Below are positions 54,501 to 61,899 of a stretch of 64,000 bases of DNA, piece by piece (position 1 is the stretch's first letter; every line of letters starts with the position of its first letter). A program made the translations under genes and the position numbers. The notes beneath the pieces are model-generated. The model saw only the letters and a program-made list of their open reading frames with translations. It made no database searches and had not been told where the DNA came from. The stretch is taken from NCBI GenBank assembly GCA_029962745.1, contig CM057165.1, positions 25,696,319 to 25,760,318 of the forward strand, written 5' to 3'. The DNA comes from Echinometra lucunter (Eukaryota > Echinodermata > Echinoidea > Camarodonta > Echinometridae).

Positions 54501-55972
54501 TCTGTACCTGTAACAATTAACAATTCATACCTTCTGAAAGTGTGGCTGAAACCAAGACCGTTTGTTTCTGGTTCTTGCCTTGATCATTGATAGCATTCAG
54601 GATAGTGGATACATCTCTTTCAAAACCTAAATCTAGTAACCTGTAATGAATGAAAAAGAAATATCACATATTCACAAAATGTAAACCTGTAACATACTGT
54701 TATATCATTGTATCTAACAGTTTCACTGAATCCAATGACAGCATATATAAGGAGCTATATCTTAAAAAGATTTACATCAACACCTATATTCCATTCACTG
54801 TATGAATGACGTTCAACGATATACTAAGTATAACTTCTGGCACGAGGAGTATAATAACACAAGAATCAGGAATGTACTTCTTTCTCCTCCTATTCCTAAT
54901 CATCACCATCATCATCATCACCATTGTCATCATCATCATCATCCACATTATCACTATCATCATCATCATCATCATCACCATCACCATCTTCATCACCATC
55001 ATCATCACCACCACCACCAATATCATTTGATTTGATTTGATCTGATTTATTCAGATTCCACAGTACAATGACATTACAACAATATGTACAAGTATATACA
55101 AACACTGTAACACAGAGAATACGTGAATATGGTATTACAAGGTGACAAAATTATAAGTGGAGGGATCTACTAAAAAGCTTAGCTTGTGTGATGTAGATCC
55201 CCTAACTGAACAATAATAATATAATGATATAAATTATGAAAAATTAATTTTAGATTAATTAATCAAAGAAATAATTAGAGAGGGAGAAAACTACTTAATA
55301 GAACACATGTACATCATATACAAATGAGCTAACATTACCAAAAAAAAAAAAAAGAAAGAAAGAAAAAACGAGATATAAAAGAGCTTTCCTTTTTAGTGGA
55401 AGTACATGTTATACAGATAATGAATGTTTATGAGTGCAATGGACAGAATATTTCATGAGGTGAAAGATGAAATGATCCATTCAACGTGGCGCAGCCGAGT
55501 TGAATGGATCAATAATTTCATCTTTCACCGAATGAAATATTCTGTCCATTGCACTCATAAACATTCATTATTTGTTTTATATGACACCTAAAAATAGATC
55601 AAATCGCAATAAATCAATAGCGCTATATGCTAGCGCGCTGTTCGTGGTGCACATTGCAAACGCAAGCGTTTTACGTACGTAGTGTGCCGGGCTCTCTGCG
55701 TTCGTGCAATGGAGCAAATCGTATGGATCCAAGATTGCACGGTAAATGGAGCCACAATTGCACGAATGATGACGTCATAGTGCAATGGGACAAATGATCA
55801 ATGTCAAACAACCAATCAAATGACAGGGATCTATTCAGGTGTCATATAAAATAGTTATATTAACACATACACATACACAGAACTGTACATTAAAGATGAA
55901 TACAACTGTTATGGAATGAAAAAAAGCCAAGTGAATTATTAACAACAGTATGAATCAGTCAAGTGTTTCTTC

Positions 55973-56003
<31 letters not shown>

Positions 56004-56040
56004 CCATCATCACCATCATCATCATCATCACCATCATCAC

Positions 56041-56084
<44 letters not shown>

Positions 56085-59000
56085 ATTCAATCATTATCAT
56101 CATCATTATTACCATCTTCATCATTATCATCATCACCACCTTCATCATCAGTATTATCATCATCTTCCACTCCATCAATGTCTCTCACATCTTACCTGTC
56201 AGCTTCATCTAAGATGACCCATTTCACCCTTGAGAATGTAAGAGCCTTGGTTGTATTGATATGATCTACCAGTCTCCCAGGGGTGGATACCAGAATATTC
56301 ATTCCTTTTCGTATCCTTGCTTTCTCCGATTTCTTCTTCTCCCCTCCCATCAGCACACCTGGTACTATCCATTGAAATGGCTAATAGAAAAGACAGATGA
56401 GATAAGAAAGGAAGCTACTATCACTATGAACATGGCGGACAAAGAAAGCGGACAAAATAAACAACCTCTCATTCTACCATTCACAATGGTTCTGGCAGTC
56501 AAAAGAACATCCCTTCACAGCTATTATGTTTAATCATGTAGTTCCAGATGAATATGCATGTGACACCTGTTCCACATATTTTAGACAATAGAAGTGAAGG
56601 GATGTTCTTTTGACTGCCAGAACCATTGTGAAGGGTAGAATGAGGGGTTGTTTATTTTATCCGCTTTCTTTGTCCGTCATGTTCATAGTGTATGATTCAA
56701 AACTACTCAATGACTGCCTCCTCTTCTCTCCCCCCAAAGCATTACATCATGAATCATTCATTCCTAGTTCACTTTCACGAGGTAGAGGAGCAAAGTTTAG
56801 GATCATAACTAACATGCTCTGGGGTATGATTCTTGGCTCAGTCATTAACATGCATTCATGTTTATTGAATGCAAACATGTCTGCTACAAATGATCAATAC
56901 AACAAACAAAGTTATCTCTATACCTTCTACAAAAGCTTTGTAGAAACAAGTAAAAGAAAATGGATGATAAAGGAGAGATGTGTAAACACTGCCTAGATAC
57001 TCACCTTAACAAGCTTTACAAGTATCTCAAAGCTCTGGCAAGCCAGCTAAAAAGAAAAAAAAGAAGACCTCATAACTACATGTACATGCTTATGAATTTC
57101 GATTATGGTATTATAAACACAACACCTGATAATGCAGTACAGGATGCACAGCTACTTAGCCTCCCCCCCCCCCCCCCCCCCCCCCTCCCAGCACACAAAC
57201 ACAAACCTCCATTACTTTTGTAGGGCATTCTTCTCCTATGGAAATAAGACAATAAAAGCTATTTGGACAGAACTTATTCTATAAATACAATACACTGTAT
57301 AACACATGAATAGCAAATTCTGATAAGATTTTTGAAGTTTTGTAAGCCATCACAAGAAATAATATACCTACATATCACAACCTAATTAATTCCCTCCATG
57401 AAAAGAGAATAACAGCAAGTGAAGTTTTCTTAGATCATCATATAATCTCTAATCTCCCTCTTCTCCTTTACGGTTTTTTTTCTCTCTCTCTCTCTCTCTC
57501 TCTTATCTCCCCTTCAATCTTTTTCTGACTTTCTGTTCCAGTGCCACTAAACTCTCTAGCTTACCTCTCTAGTAGGAACCAGAATAAGAGCATAGGGCCC
57601 ATGTAATCTCTGAACCTTAGGCTGAAGACTCTGCAACTGTTGGACAACTGGAACAGCATAAGCCAATGTTTTACCTGCATTTTGAAGCAACATCAAATCA
57701 TCACGATGATACTATACATGAGTACTTCATACATCATAAACATGCTAAATATAGTTTCCTATGATATCAATACAAATATAATTTCTATCTGGGAACAAAT
57801 ACCTTTCTTTAATCCTGTCTGGAACTCTTAATCAGCAGGACAGAATTCAGTTGCTTTCAATACAGTACATCCATCAAAGTCTTATTCCCTTTCTCCAAAC
57901 CCTACGATCTCTTAACCCTTTGAGCACGATTGATTTTGTACAACACAAATTTTCCATGGACCTCAGCTCAAGTTATCTTGGGAATAACATTCAACTGGTT
58001 AAGTGGGGACAAATTTTGATAGACATATGAAATGTGACTGTAAGAAAACACTCTTCACATAGCATTCCTACACTCACACTTTTCTACCACAGACCTAAAG
58101 AAATCAGTGCATTTTCAAGGGATATGGAGGCACTTTAAGTGAGCAGTAGGTCCTAATTTGCCACCGCCAGAAGTGGTGGAAAGCACTAGAAATACCATTA
58201 ATGGGTGCCCAAGTCTTGCACACAGCAAACCCTGGTCCCATCAAGAAATACAAATGGTCTCTTGGACAGTCTTAATGTGTGGGAAATGTAAGAAAAATCC
58301 TTTACCATATGGGGCGATGGGTGGAAAATGCAGAGCATTACATTAAGCCTGGGTGAATGACAACACCAGTTATTGGGAAAACACCCGAATAGTCTCAAAC
58401 TGCCCATGATGGGTTTTTAAAGGCTTTGCATTATATCAGACACATTTTGTCATGCAGTTTCTAGAATGAAATATATATTGCAACCAGTCAGAAGACGAAG
58501 AATCGATGTCACTGTACATATTTACCTGATCCTGTTTGTGATTTGATGAGAGTATCTTGTCCCTGAAGCAGTGTGGGAATTGCTCTCTGCTGTACAGCTG
58601 TCATCTGACTAAAACCAAGGTTCTTCTCGATGTTTGATATCTTGGTGAGATATAGGGTAGTAACGTGAATCCATTCAATATCAGATAGCCTCCATTAACA
58701 CACAGTTCACATTGAATGAATACTTGCTACATTGTAGAATTCTCTTATCTTTATTAATTTGGATAAAACGGATGATTACAGCCATCTTCAGTAGAAAACT
58801 GCATACACTGGTATTTAGTGATAAATGTTCAACATCTTATTTACCATTCTTGAAGAAAATTGAGACAGTTTTAACCCACTGAGCACAATTTGATTTCAGT
58901 ATAACGTGCATTTTGCATAGACCCTAGCCCAATTATCTCGGGCTTAGTGTTCAACTGGGTAATAACTATCTTAAAGGATATTTTTCAAAGAATTATGCAT

Positions 59001-60700
59001 AATAGCGATATTACCTGAACAAGGTTTGCCCTTTCTAACAGATTAACAATCTACAACCGGTTGGGTAGAGTACCTAACATTTTTGTTTTCAGTATCATCA
59101 CTCTGAAAATAATATACACCTGTATACTTAATTTACTTACCATGAAAGAATGCAATGGTAGTTCACTAAACTGTGTTGATGAAAAAACTGCCTCTTTATT
59201 TTGTGTAACAGCATTGCTGTAGTAAGAAAATGGATCACTGATTATTATCAAAAGGCGGCTTCATCGGTTTCTAAAATAATGCATTTTTCATACACAACAA
59301 TTATACAGTTAAAATATGCATTCGCAAATTATGAAATTAATCATCATGATAGTATTGCATGGGTTTATTTGGTTTTCGAATCAAAGTCTGAAAGTATGAA
59401 CTTGCTTGAAGAGAGGGATGAAAATGAAACAAAGAAGAAGAAGAAAAGAAGAAGAAAAGAAGAAAAAATGTGATAAAAAAGAAACAGAAGGGGAGGAGGA
59501 GGAAGAGGAGGAAGAGGAGGAAGAAGAGGAGAGGCAGACAAAGAAGACAATGAGAAGAAAAAGGGAGAATAAAAAGATTGAAAAGAAGAGAAATGAGAGA
59601 AAGCAAGAAATAAAAAAGAAAGATTTGGAATAAGATTAAACTCATGAAACTCACACATGAACCTCTGGTATTTCAGGGTTATGTCGGAAGAGAGATGAGA
59701 TGATGTTGTTAGTGGGTTGACCAAGCTGTTTGTTTTTGCTTTCTACATCCTTCTTCAGCTTCACTCCTTTGCCACTGCTTTCTGTCCGATTCTCCCCAAC
59801 AGCTTGTGAAAAGTTGAAACTAAATCCAGAGTTTCCACTGTTTGCATCATGTTTAGAATGACTGTTTCTATGTTGATGTGAGATGCTGTTCTCTCTTCTG
59901 GTGGTTTTGAAAGATGTTTTCTTCTTCTTATTCACAGTCTCCAAAGGATTAAGCTGTCTGGACACCTAAAACAATCAATGAATGAAGGGCGGCAGAATTA
60001 CAGCACAAAAGATCTTTCTTTTTGTTAATGGGGACCCATTGTTTCACTTTCTATGTACTCCCAATTACCAATTGGTATTCCATGTGACACTCTCATTATC
60101 TTCAGTTATCATACTCAGATGAGGCCTTGGAATATAGATTGACTTGATACTGCTTACTTTATAATTAAATTTCATTTAATTTAACTTAAGACAAATTTGA
60201 AAGTGAATGCACACTAGTCAATTCATTTATTTTGTTGGTTTTTGGTCTTATTCACAGTCTCTAAAGGATTAAGCAGTCTGGACACCTAAACAAAATTGGT
60301 AAACTCAATGAACATAATACATAAATTACTTGATTTATTAAATGAGAGTATCTGTTAGATTTTTTTTTTTTTTTGGGGGGGGGGATGTCTTTCAATTTTC
60401 AGACTGTGTTTTATTGAGCGAAAGCTGTTACCATAACTGTGACATATTAGATGTTAGAAAAATCTGTTCACTGATATTTTCATTTTTACAGTTATGGTTT
60501 GTTTCAAATCTACAATTCATATGAGCTGTCACTTGTCAACAGCAACCGTTAACATGGTGATCAACTGACACTACACAATATTGTAGGAATGGGACCGAGG
60601 CGAAATATTGTTTACAGTTTCTAGCTTAACTGCTTACCTTATTCACCGTTTCCACAGTAGATACAAGGTTCAGTACAAGTCCATCTTCAGCACCTGCCAT
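34333..60700 (-). CDS. DDX31: DEAD-box RNA helicase, DDX31/Dbp7 family (16 exons)
   Basis: Exons in transcript order: 60700-60638, 59965-59655, 59216-59141, 58640-58526, 57674-57565, 57046-57005, 56380-56196, 54640-54531, 54337-54051, 53152-52982, 51659-51600, 51217-51167, 50936-50797, 49131-48947, 48308-48134, 34480-34333. All junctions are GT..AG and in phase; the product is 742 aa (human is about 850). Family role: nucleolar ATP-dependent helicase for 60S ribosome assembly. Visible motifs: [11 protein letters not shown]-motif region, SQTGSGKT (184-191), PTRE (222-225), TPGR, DEAD (297-300), SAT (332-334), [14 protein letters not shown] (514-518) and HRVGRTAR (539-546). The C-terminal block [10 protein letters not shown]...[13 protein letters not shown] is specific to this family. 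The tail is Lys/Arg-rich, a likely nucleolar signal. The ATG context is strong and an in-frame TAA lies 54 bases upstream. The last exon is the least certain. Confidence 0.95.
34990..35500. repeat. Tandem duplication, about 205-225 bp unit
   Basis: Two diverged copies in the same orientation share TTTGATAGTCCCAAATGGAC (35191 and 35396), then CC(T)CCATGTCCAAA. Upstream they share ATCACAGCTCAAA followed by ATCTCTTTC (35098 and 35326). CT-rich segments separate the copies. Confidence 0.7.
35520..35720. promoter_or_regulatory. Candidate regulatory block in DDX31 last intron
   Basis: About 200 bp of complex sequence between two low-complexity areas. It includes CATTGTC and TGTCAATTGTT (Sox-like), CCACGTAATCC and AATGCATAAATG. 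Identified only by complexity contrast. Confidence 0.22.
36435..36512. repeat. Poly(C) and (CT)n microsatellite
   Basis: Short C homopolymer followed by CT dinucleotide repeats. Confidence 0.93.
37040..37480. promoter_or_regulatory. Candidate regulatory block in DDX31 last intron
   Basis: Moderately GC-rich, repeat-free sequence with ACAGCTGTTC (E-box), TTTAATTGGTGGCC and several CCAA/TTGG words. A 67-residue open frame here has no recognised domain and no splice-phase relation to DDX31. Confidence 0.22.
38280..38780. promoter_or_regulatory. Candidate regulatory block in DDX31 last intron
   Basis: About 500 bp without simple repeats and GC-richer than its surroundings. It includes GATCTTAATCGGC, CTAATGGCATAATAAC, CCATTTGTC, GATTAGAGATGAC and TTTATAAATGCATTG. 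A 120-residue + strand frame crosses it but lacks any known domain. The contrast with flanking GA repeats is strong, which is how conserved non-coding elements commonly look. Confidence 0.3.
39551..39592. repeat. (GA)n microsatellite
   Basis: Pure GA dinucleotide run. Confidence 0.95.
41281..41354. repeat. 37-bp tandem duplication
   Basis: Two adjacent copies begin TTTATGAACAAATACAGCAA and end TGCAAAAAGGG, differing at only one or two positions, so the duplication is recent. Confidence 0.9.
42715..42995. repeat. Diverged direct repeat, period about 180 bp
   Basis: Two copies share ATACAACATTT, ACATTCAGAC, CTATACAGTAAAT and CTGAATAG in the same order (about 42727-42823 and 42906-42989). Probably two copies of one dispersed repeat or a diverged tandem duplication. 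Confidence 0.65.
43970..44560. promoter_or_regulatory. Candidate regulatory block in DDX31 last intron
   Basis: Repeat-free sequence with a CpG-containing part (44010-44110) and sites such as GCCATTAGCATATTAC, AATCAAATAAATTGC, CAATGCAT and CCAATCGC. It is flanked by ordinary AT-rich intron. Weak evidence, listed for alignment against related genomes. Confidence 0.25.
45168..45366. mobile_element. MITE with TA duplication (Tc1/mariner-like)
   Basis: 199-bp element with terminal inverted repeats CTGTATAAGCT..A..ATTTT, flanked by TA on both sides (45166-45167 and 45367-45368). Short, non-coding and TA-flanked, as expected of a Tc1/mariner-type MITE. Confidence 0.75.
45406..46513. mobile_element. 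Non-autonomous hAT element with 8-bp target duplication
   Basis: The element (45414-46505, 1092 bp) starts CAGGGTTGGC and ends GCCAACCCTG. It is flanked by a perfect 8-bp direct repeat, CTTCATCA, at 45406-45413 and 46506-46513. CAGGG-type ends with an 8-bp duplication are diagnostic of the hAT superfamily. Subterminal regions repeat TATTTCC(C)GG and TATTTACC words in both orientations, typical of transposase-binding arrays. No transposase frame is visible, so it is non-autonomous. The perfect duplication points to a fairly recent insertion in the DDX31 intron. Confidence 0.9.
48134..48308 (-). CDS. DDX31: DDX31 exon 15 (family-specific C-terminal block)
   Basis: Encodes [19 protein letters not shown] and [16 protein letters not shown], the hallmark C-terminal extension of the DDX31/Dbp7 family. 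The donor AAACA|GTAAGC overlaps an in-frame stop (CAG TAA), so intron retention would end the protein at this point. Confidence 0.94.
48947..49131 (-). CDS. DDX31: DDX31 exon 14
   Basis: Encodes a helical linker including [15 protein letters not shown], ending AAAG|GTAATC. If not spliced there, the frame runs 12 codons to a stop. The phase-1 end joins exon 15 to give [16 protein letters not shown], in close agreement with human. Confidence 0.92.
49205..49671. repeat. Palindromic array of ~21-bp 'GGTCTAATTGCC' words
   Basis: The left half repeats variants of TGGTCTAATTGCCA every 20-22 bases; the right half repeats the complement (TTAGACCAAATGG), mirrored around about 49450. At least eight imperfect words are visible on each side. 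It lies in DDX31 intron 13, beginning about 75 bp from the exon 14 acceptor. It is not a simple microsatellite and not a simple hairpin MITE. Confidence 0.85.
49814..49976. mobile_element. TA-flanked MITE, CAGTGAAACC ends (pogo/Tigger-like)
   Basis: Starts CAGTGAAACCTGCC, ends with the partial complement GCAGATTTGACTG, with TA on both flanks (49812-49813 and 49977-49978). CAGTG.AACC ends with a TA duplication fit the pogo branch of Tc1/mariner. 163 bp, non-coding. Confidence 0.7.
50337..50750. mobile_element. MITE with TTAA target sites
   Basis: Terminal inverted repeats CCCATTCATGACAG are perfect at both ends and bounded by TTAA (50337-50340 and 50747-50750). The TTAA duplication indicates a piggyBac- or Kolobok-type transposase. 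406 bp, no coding potential. Lies in DDX31 intron 13, about 50 bp from exon 13. Confidence 0.85.
50797..50936 (-). CDS. DDX31: DDX31 exon 13 (motif VI)
   Basis: Encodes [19 protein letters not shown], followed by [16 protein letters not shown]. The arginine finger motif HRVGRTAR is complete. Confidence 0.96.
51167..51217 (-). CDS. DDX31: DDX31 exon 12 (motif V)
   Basis: Seventeen codons, [17 protein letters not shown]; phase 0 at both ends. Contains motif V (ARGLD). Confidence 0.95.
51600..51659 (-). CDS. DDX31: DDX31 exon 11
   Basis: Twenty codons, [20 protein letters not shown], matching human ERTAVFQEF..GVLLCT. Phase 0 at both ends. Confidence 0.93.
51760..52830. mobile_element. Cluster of CpG-rich fold-back elements in DDX31 intron 10
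   Basis: Block with repeated GCAATATTGC and TGCGCAAT words and two clear palindromes. One, 52124-52284, has arms meeting in AGCCATCCAATATAAT; the other, 52640-52815, has arms containing GTTAGTGGCGATGCAG and GGGTATTTACAAT. Composition is unlike the rest of the intron, so this is inserted DNA. Exact element borders are unclear. Confidence 0.7.
52982..53152 (-). CDS. DDX31: DDX31 exon 10 (motif IV)
   Basis: Encodes [18 protein letters not shown] and later [10 protein letters not shown], the motif IV and motif IVa region. Phase 0 at both ends (57 codons). Confidence 0.94.
53630..53960. mobile_element. GC-rich repeat in DDX31 intron 9
   Basis: About 330 bp much richer in GC than its surroundings. 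GGCC-based words (GGCCGCGGCC, GGGGCCAAATGCGGGGCC, GGCCGTGGCC) and a TGTAAACG word recur on both sides of a TGACGTCA-containing centre. Probably a dispersed repeat; no terminal repeats resolved. Confidence 0.5.
54051..54337 (-). CDS. DDX31: DDX31 exon 9
   Basis: Encodes [19 protein letters not shown], a Ser/Glu-rich insert and [20 protein letters not shown], which match the human region between motif III and motif IV. Donor AAG|GTATGC, phase 0. Confidence 0.94.
54531..54640 (-). CDS. DDX31: DDX31 exon 8 (motif III)
   Basis: Encodes [17 protein letters not shown] then [14 protein letters not shown] is intact. The acceptor TACAG and donor GAAG|GTATGA fit the flanking phases. Confidence 0.95.
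54897..55017. repeat. (ATC)n microsatellite
   Basis: ATC/ACC trinucleotide run. Frames read poly-His, poly-Ile or poly-Met depending on strand and are not genes. Confidence 0.97.
55395..55860. mobile_element. Nested fold-back element in DDX31 intron 7
   Basis: An inner palindrome (about 55415-55575) has arms of about 70 bp containing AATGTTTATGAGTGCAATGG and GAAAGATGAAAT. A second inverted pair, TTTTATATGACACCT near 55575-55591 and its complement near 55829-55845, encloses a CpG-rich segment. The words ATAAAACAAATAATG also occur at the fold-back near 52640, so the two are related. Confidence 0.75.
55963..56095. repeat. (CAT)n microsatellite
   Basis: CAT/CAC trinucleotide repeat beside DDX31 exon 7. 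Overlapping poly-His, poly-Ser and poly-Met frames are artefacts. Confidence 0.97.
56196..56380 (-). CDS. DDX31: DDX31 exon 7 (motifs Ib and II)
   Basis: Encodes [20 protein letters not shown], then [13 protein letters not shown] and [12 protein letters not shown] is intact. It sits 42 bp from a large palindromic element on the upstream side and an ATC microsatellite on the downstream side. Confidence 0.96.
56422..56690. mobile_element. Large palindromic MITE beside DDX31 exon 7
   Basis: Two arms of about 100 bp are inverted copies with very few mismatches, from CACTATGAACATGGCGGAC inward to CATCCCTTCAC, around a loop of about 70 bp. TAT lies on both flanks. It starts only about 40 bp upstream of DDX31 exon 7 in transcript terms. 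Open frames inside are mirror images and not genes. Confidence 0.85.
57005..57046 (-). CDS. DDX31: DDX31 exon 6 (14-codon microexon)
   Basis: A 42-bp exon encoding [14 protein letters not shown], matching human LALQSFDTVQKLLK. Acceptor CTTTTTAG, donor AAG|GTGAGT, both phase 0, so skipping it would keep frame. Confidence 0.92.
57155..57186. repeat. Poly(C) run
   Basis: About 25 C in a row in DDX31 intron 5. Likely length-variable and prone to assembly error. Confidence 0.9.
57565..57674 (-). CDS. DDX31: DDX31 exon 5 (motifs I and Ia)
   Basis: Completes GKT of the P-loop and runs to ALILVPTRE (motif Ia). Donor GAGAG|GTAAGC, phase 0. Confidence 0.95.
57912..58002. mobile_element. 91-bp TTAA-ended short element, copy 1
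   Basis: Begins TTAACCCTTTGAGCACGATT and ends TTCAACTGGTTAA. A second, diverged copy lies at 58871-58962 in the neighbouring DDX31 intron. The ends are imperfect inverted repeats bounded by TTAA. Confidence 0.65.
58526..58640 (-). CDS. DDX31: DDX31 exon 4 (Q motif, motif I)
   Basis: Encodes [18 protein letters not shown], then [21 protein letters not shown], the P-loop split at its second glycine. Donor TCAG|GTAAAT is slightly weak. Confidence 0.95.
58871..58962. mobile_element. TTAA-ended short element, copy 2
   Basis: Begins TTAACCCACTGAGCACAATT and ends TTCAACTGGGTAA. Internal words GATTT, CAT.GACC and ATTATCTCGGG match copy 1 (57912-58002). A third possible relative, ending CAATGGGTTAA, lies at about 50087-50161. 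Confidence 0.65.
59141..59216 (-). CDS. DDX31: DDX31 exon 3
   Basis: Encodes [19 protein letters not shown] then PLHSFM. The F...ELPLH pattern is the conserved aromatic upstream part of the DEAD-box Q-motif region. Donor ATG|GTAAGT, phase 0. Confidence 0.92.
59655..59965 (-). CDS. DDX31: DDX31 exon 2
   Basis: Acceptor TTGTTTTAG. Encodes a basic, low-complexity linker followed by [15 protein letters not shown], matching the human NNPDIPEL region just before the helicase core. The donor is CATGT|GTGAGT, phase 2. Confidence 0.9.
60247..60290 (-). pseudogene. Dead duplicate of the DDX31 exon 2 start
   Basis: A 44-bp copy of the exon 2 acceptor and first 13 codons ([13 protein letters not shown]) sits in intron 1, about 320 bp upstream of the true exon 2. 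The acceptor TTTAG is intact, but no donor follows: the frame continues TKNQQNK and stops. As an exon it would truncate the protein, so it is either unused or a poison exon. Confidence 0.75.
60638..60700 (-). CDS. DDX31: DDX31 exon 1
   Basis: Start ACAATGG (A at -3, G at +4) encodes [21 protein letters not shown] and ends in AAG|GTAAGC, phase 0. The last nine residues, VSTVETVNK, resemble the start of exon 2 ([13 protein letters not shown]). Confidence 0.85.
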
Positions 60701-61592
60701 TGTTTTGTGGAAATTATTCCATTCAATGACAAAGAAACGAGATCCAGAGCTTTAATTCTTTATTTCAAGCAGCAGACATGCAGCACAGCGGTACCGGGAA
60801 CAGCATTACACAGAAGATGTGCACGAGCTGAGCTAGCTAGCATCGATCATGCATGCAGCATGTGTATTGCGTAATAACCACATGTGTATGAGAATATAAA
60901 TTGCTACATATATTACCGTATAATACAATGCAGAAACAGGCAGGCAGTCACAAGCAGTCCAAAAGATGATGGTCCACCGATATTCAAAGTAAAGGATATT
61001 TTCAGGTAATCTCAGCCTATATAAGTACAAGTATTGCATTGCCCATGAATTTTTGTTGAATGTTAGTTATGGTTGGTAGTTTGTGAATGAGATGTTGTAG
61101 ACTCTATAGTATTTTTGTACTTTAGCCTCAGGGCTGCGTTTCACAAAACCGTCATAAGTCTAAGTTCATGGACATCCCATTCAAATGCATGTTAATTCTA
61201 CAACACGCGTTTCAATGGAATGTCCAAGAAGTTAGACTTATGACGGTTTCGTGAAACGCAGCCCGGTTGTAGATATCTCCGGGACTCGAGATAACGTCAA
61301 AACTTTGGACATTCAGGCAGGTCTTTACTGAGTTTAGCAGTTGCTTACATCACTTGGCATGCTCAGTGATAACTGATATTGAAGCCCATGCAGTAACAAT
61401 ATGTTTTATGTCATTGAAACAAATCAAACATGCCTGCTTGAGGTAAAAGTTCATAGTTTCACAATACCATTATTGCCAGATGTACTGGAATATTCACAAG
61501 TGCGTAAACTGCATGACTGCCCATTTTGGTAGCCTGTTTATAAAACTGTTTTAAATCTTCTCAGGCACACTCTAGCCACATATTCTACCGTG
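60701..61592. promoter_or_regulatory. Bidirectional promoter interval, DDX31 and DNLZ
   Basis: The start codons of the two divergent genes are about 890 bp apart. No TATA box could be assigned to either. A fold-back element (61131-61264) sits in the middle. DDX31 and DNLZ are both housekeeping-type genes, a common situation for shared promoters. A possible splice acceptor at 61564 suggests the DNLZ 5' end may include an upstream exon in this interval. Confidence 0.5.
61131..61264. mobile_element. Fold-back MITE-like element, family A
   Basis: Almost the whole 134 bp is a palindrome: GGGCTGCGTTTCAC...GTCATAAGTCTAA and its complement. It lies inside the DDX31/DNLZ divergent promoter interval. 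Ends resemble those at 2631-2768 and 6914-7238. Confidence 0.75.
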
Positions 61593-61899
61593 ATGACGTT
61601 GAGGCTGGTACTAGGAGCTGGCACTGAATGCTGCCCAAGATGGATTCAAATCTGCAGCAGAGCAATATCAAGGATGAAAGGCAATCACAGGAAAGGGTTT
61701 ACCTTGTTAGACCAGAGAACTATATCACCATTTTCATCATCATCCCTTGTTTGGAAGCACATAAAAACTATTCAAGATAATTCTAGGCCTTCATGCTGTC
61801 AGACAAAGGAAGTAATGAACATTGGCCAGAAAGCTCATTTTTGTTCAGGGCAAAAAGATAATGGCTCGATGGCTCAGCAGACTGTTGGAAAAATTAAAG
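61593..61899 (+). CDS. DNLZ: DNLZ exon 1
   Basis: Encodes the presequence-like N-terminus beginning MTLRLVLGAGTECC and a low-conservation linker; ends ATTAAAG|GTAAGG, phase 1. The preceding GTG is not taken as start. Poor conservation here is expected for the family. Confidence 0.75.

Noticed and set aside
54784..56264. Poly-His, poly-Ser and poly-Met frames
   Set aside because: Translations of ATC/CAT microsatellites in DDX31 introns; the frames also run into DDX31 exon 7 antisense.
56261..56996. Open frames of 90 and 128 residues
   Set aside because: They lie in the two arms of a palindromic element and adjoining intron; mirror-image sequence, not genes.
57190..57240. Possible DDX31 exon (AG acceptor and ATGCCCTACAAAAG)
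   Set aside because: The conserved segment it might encode ([14 protein letters not shown]) is found in phase at 57005-57046.
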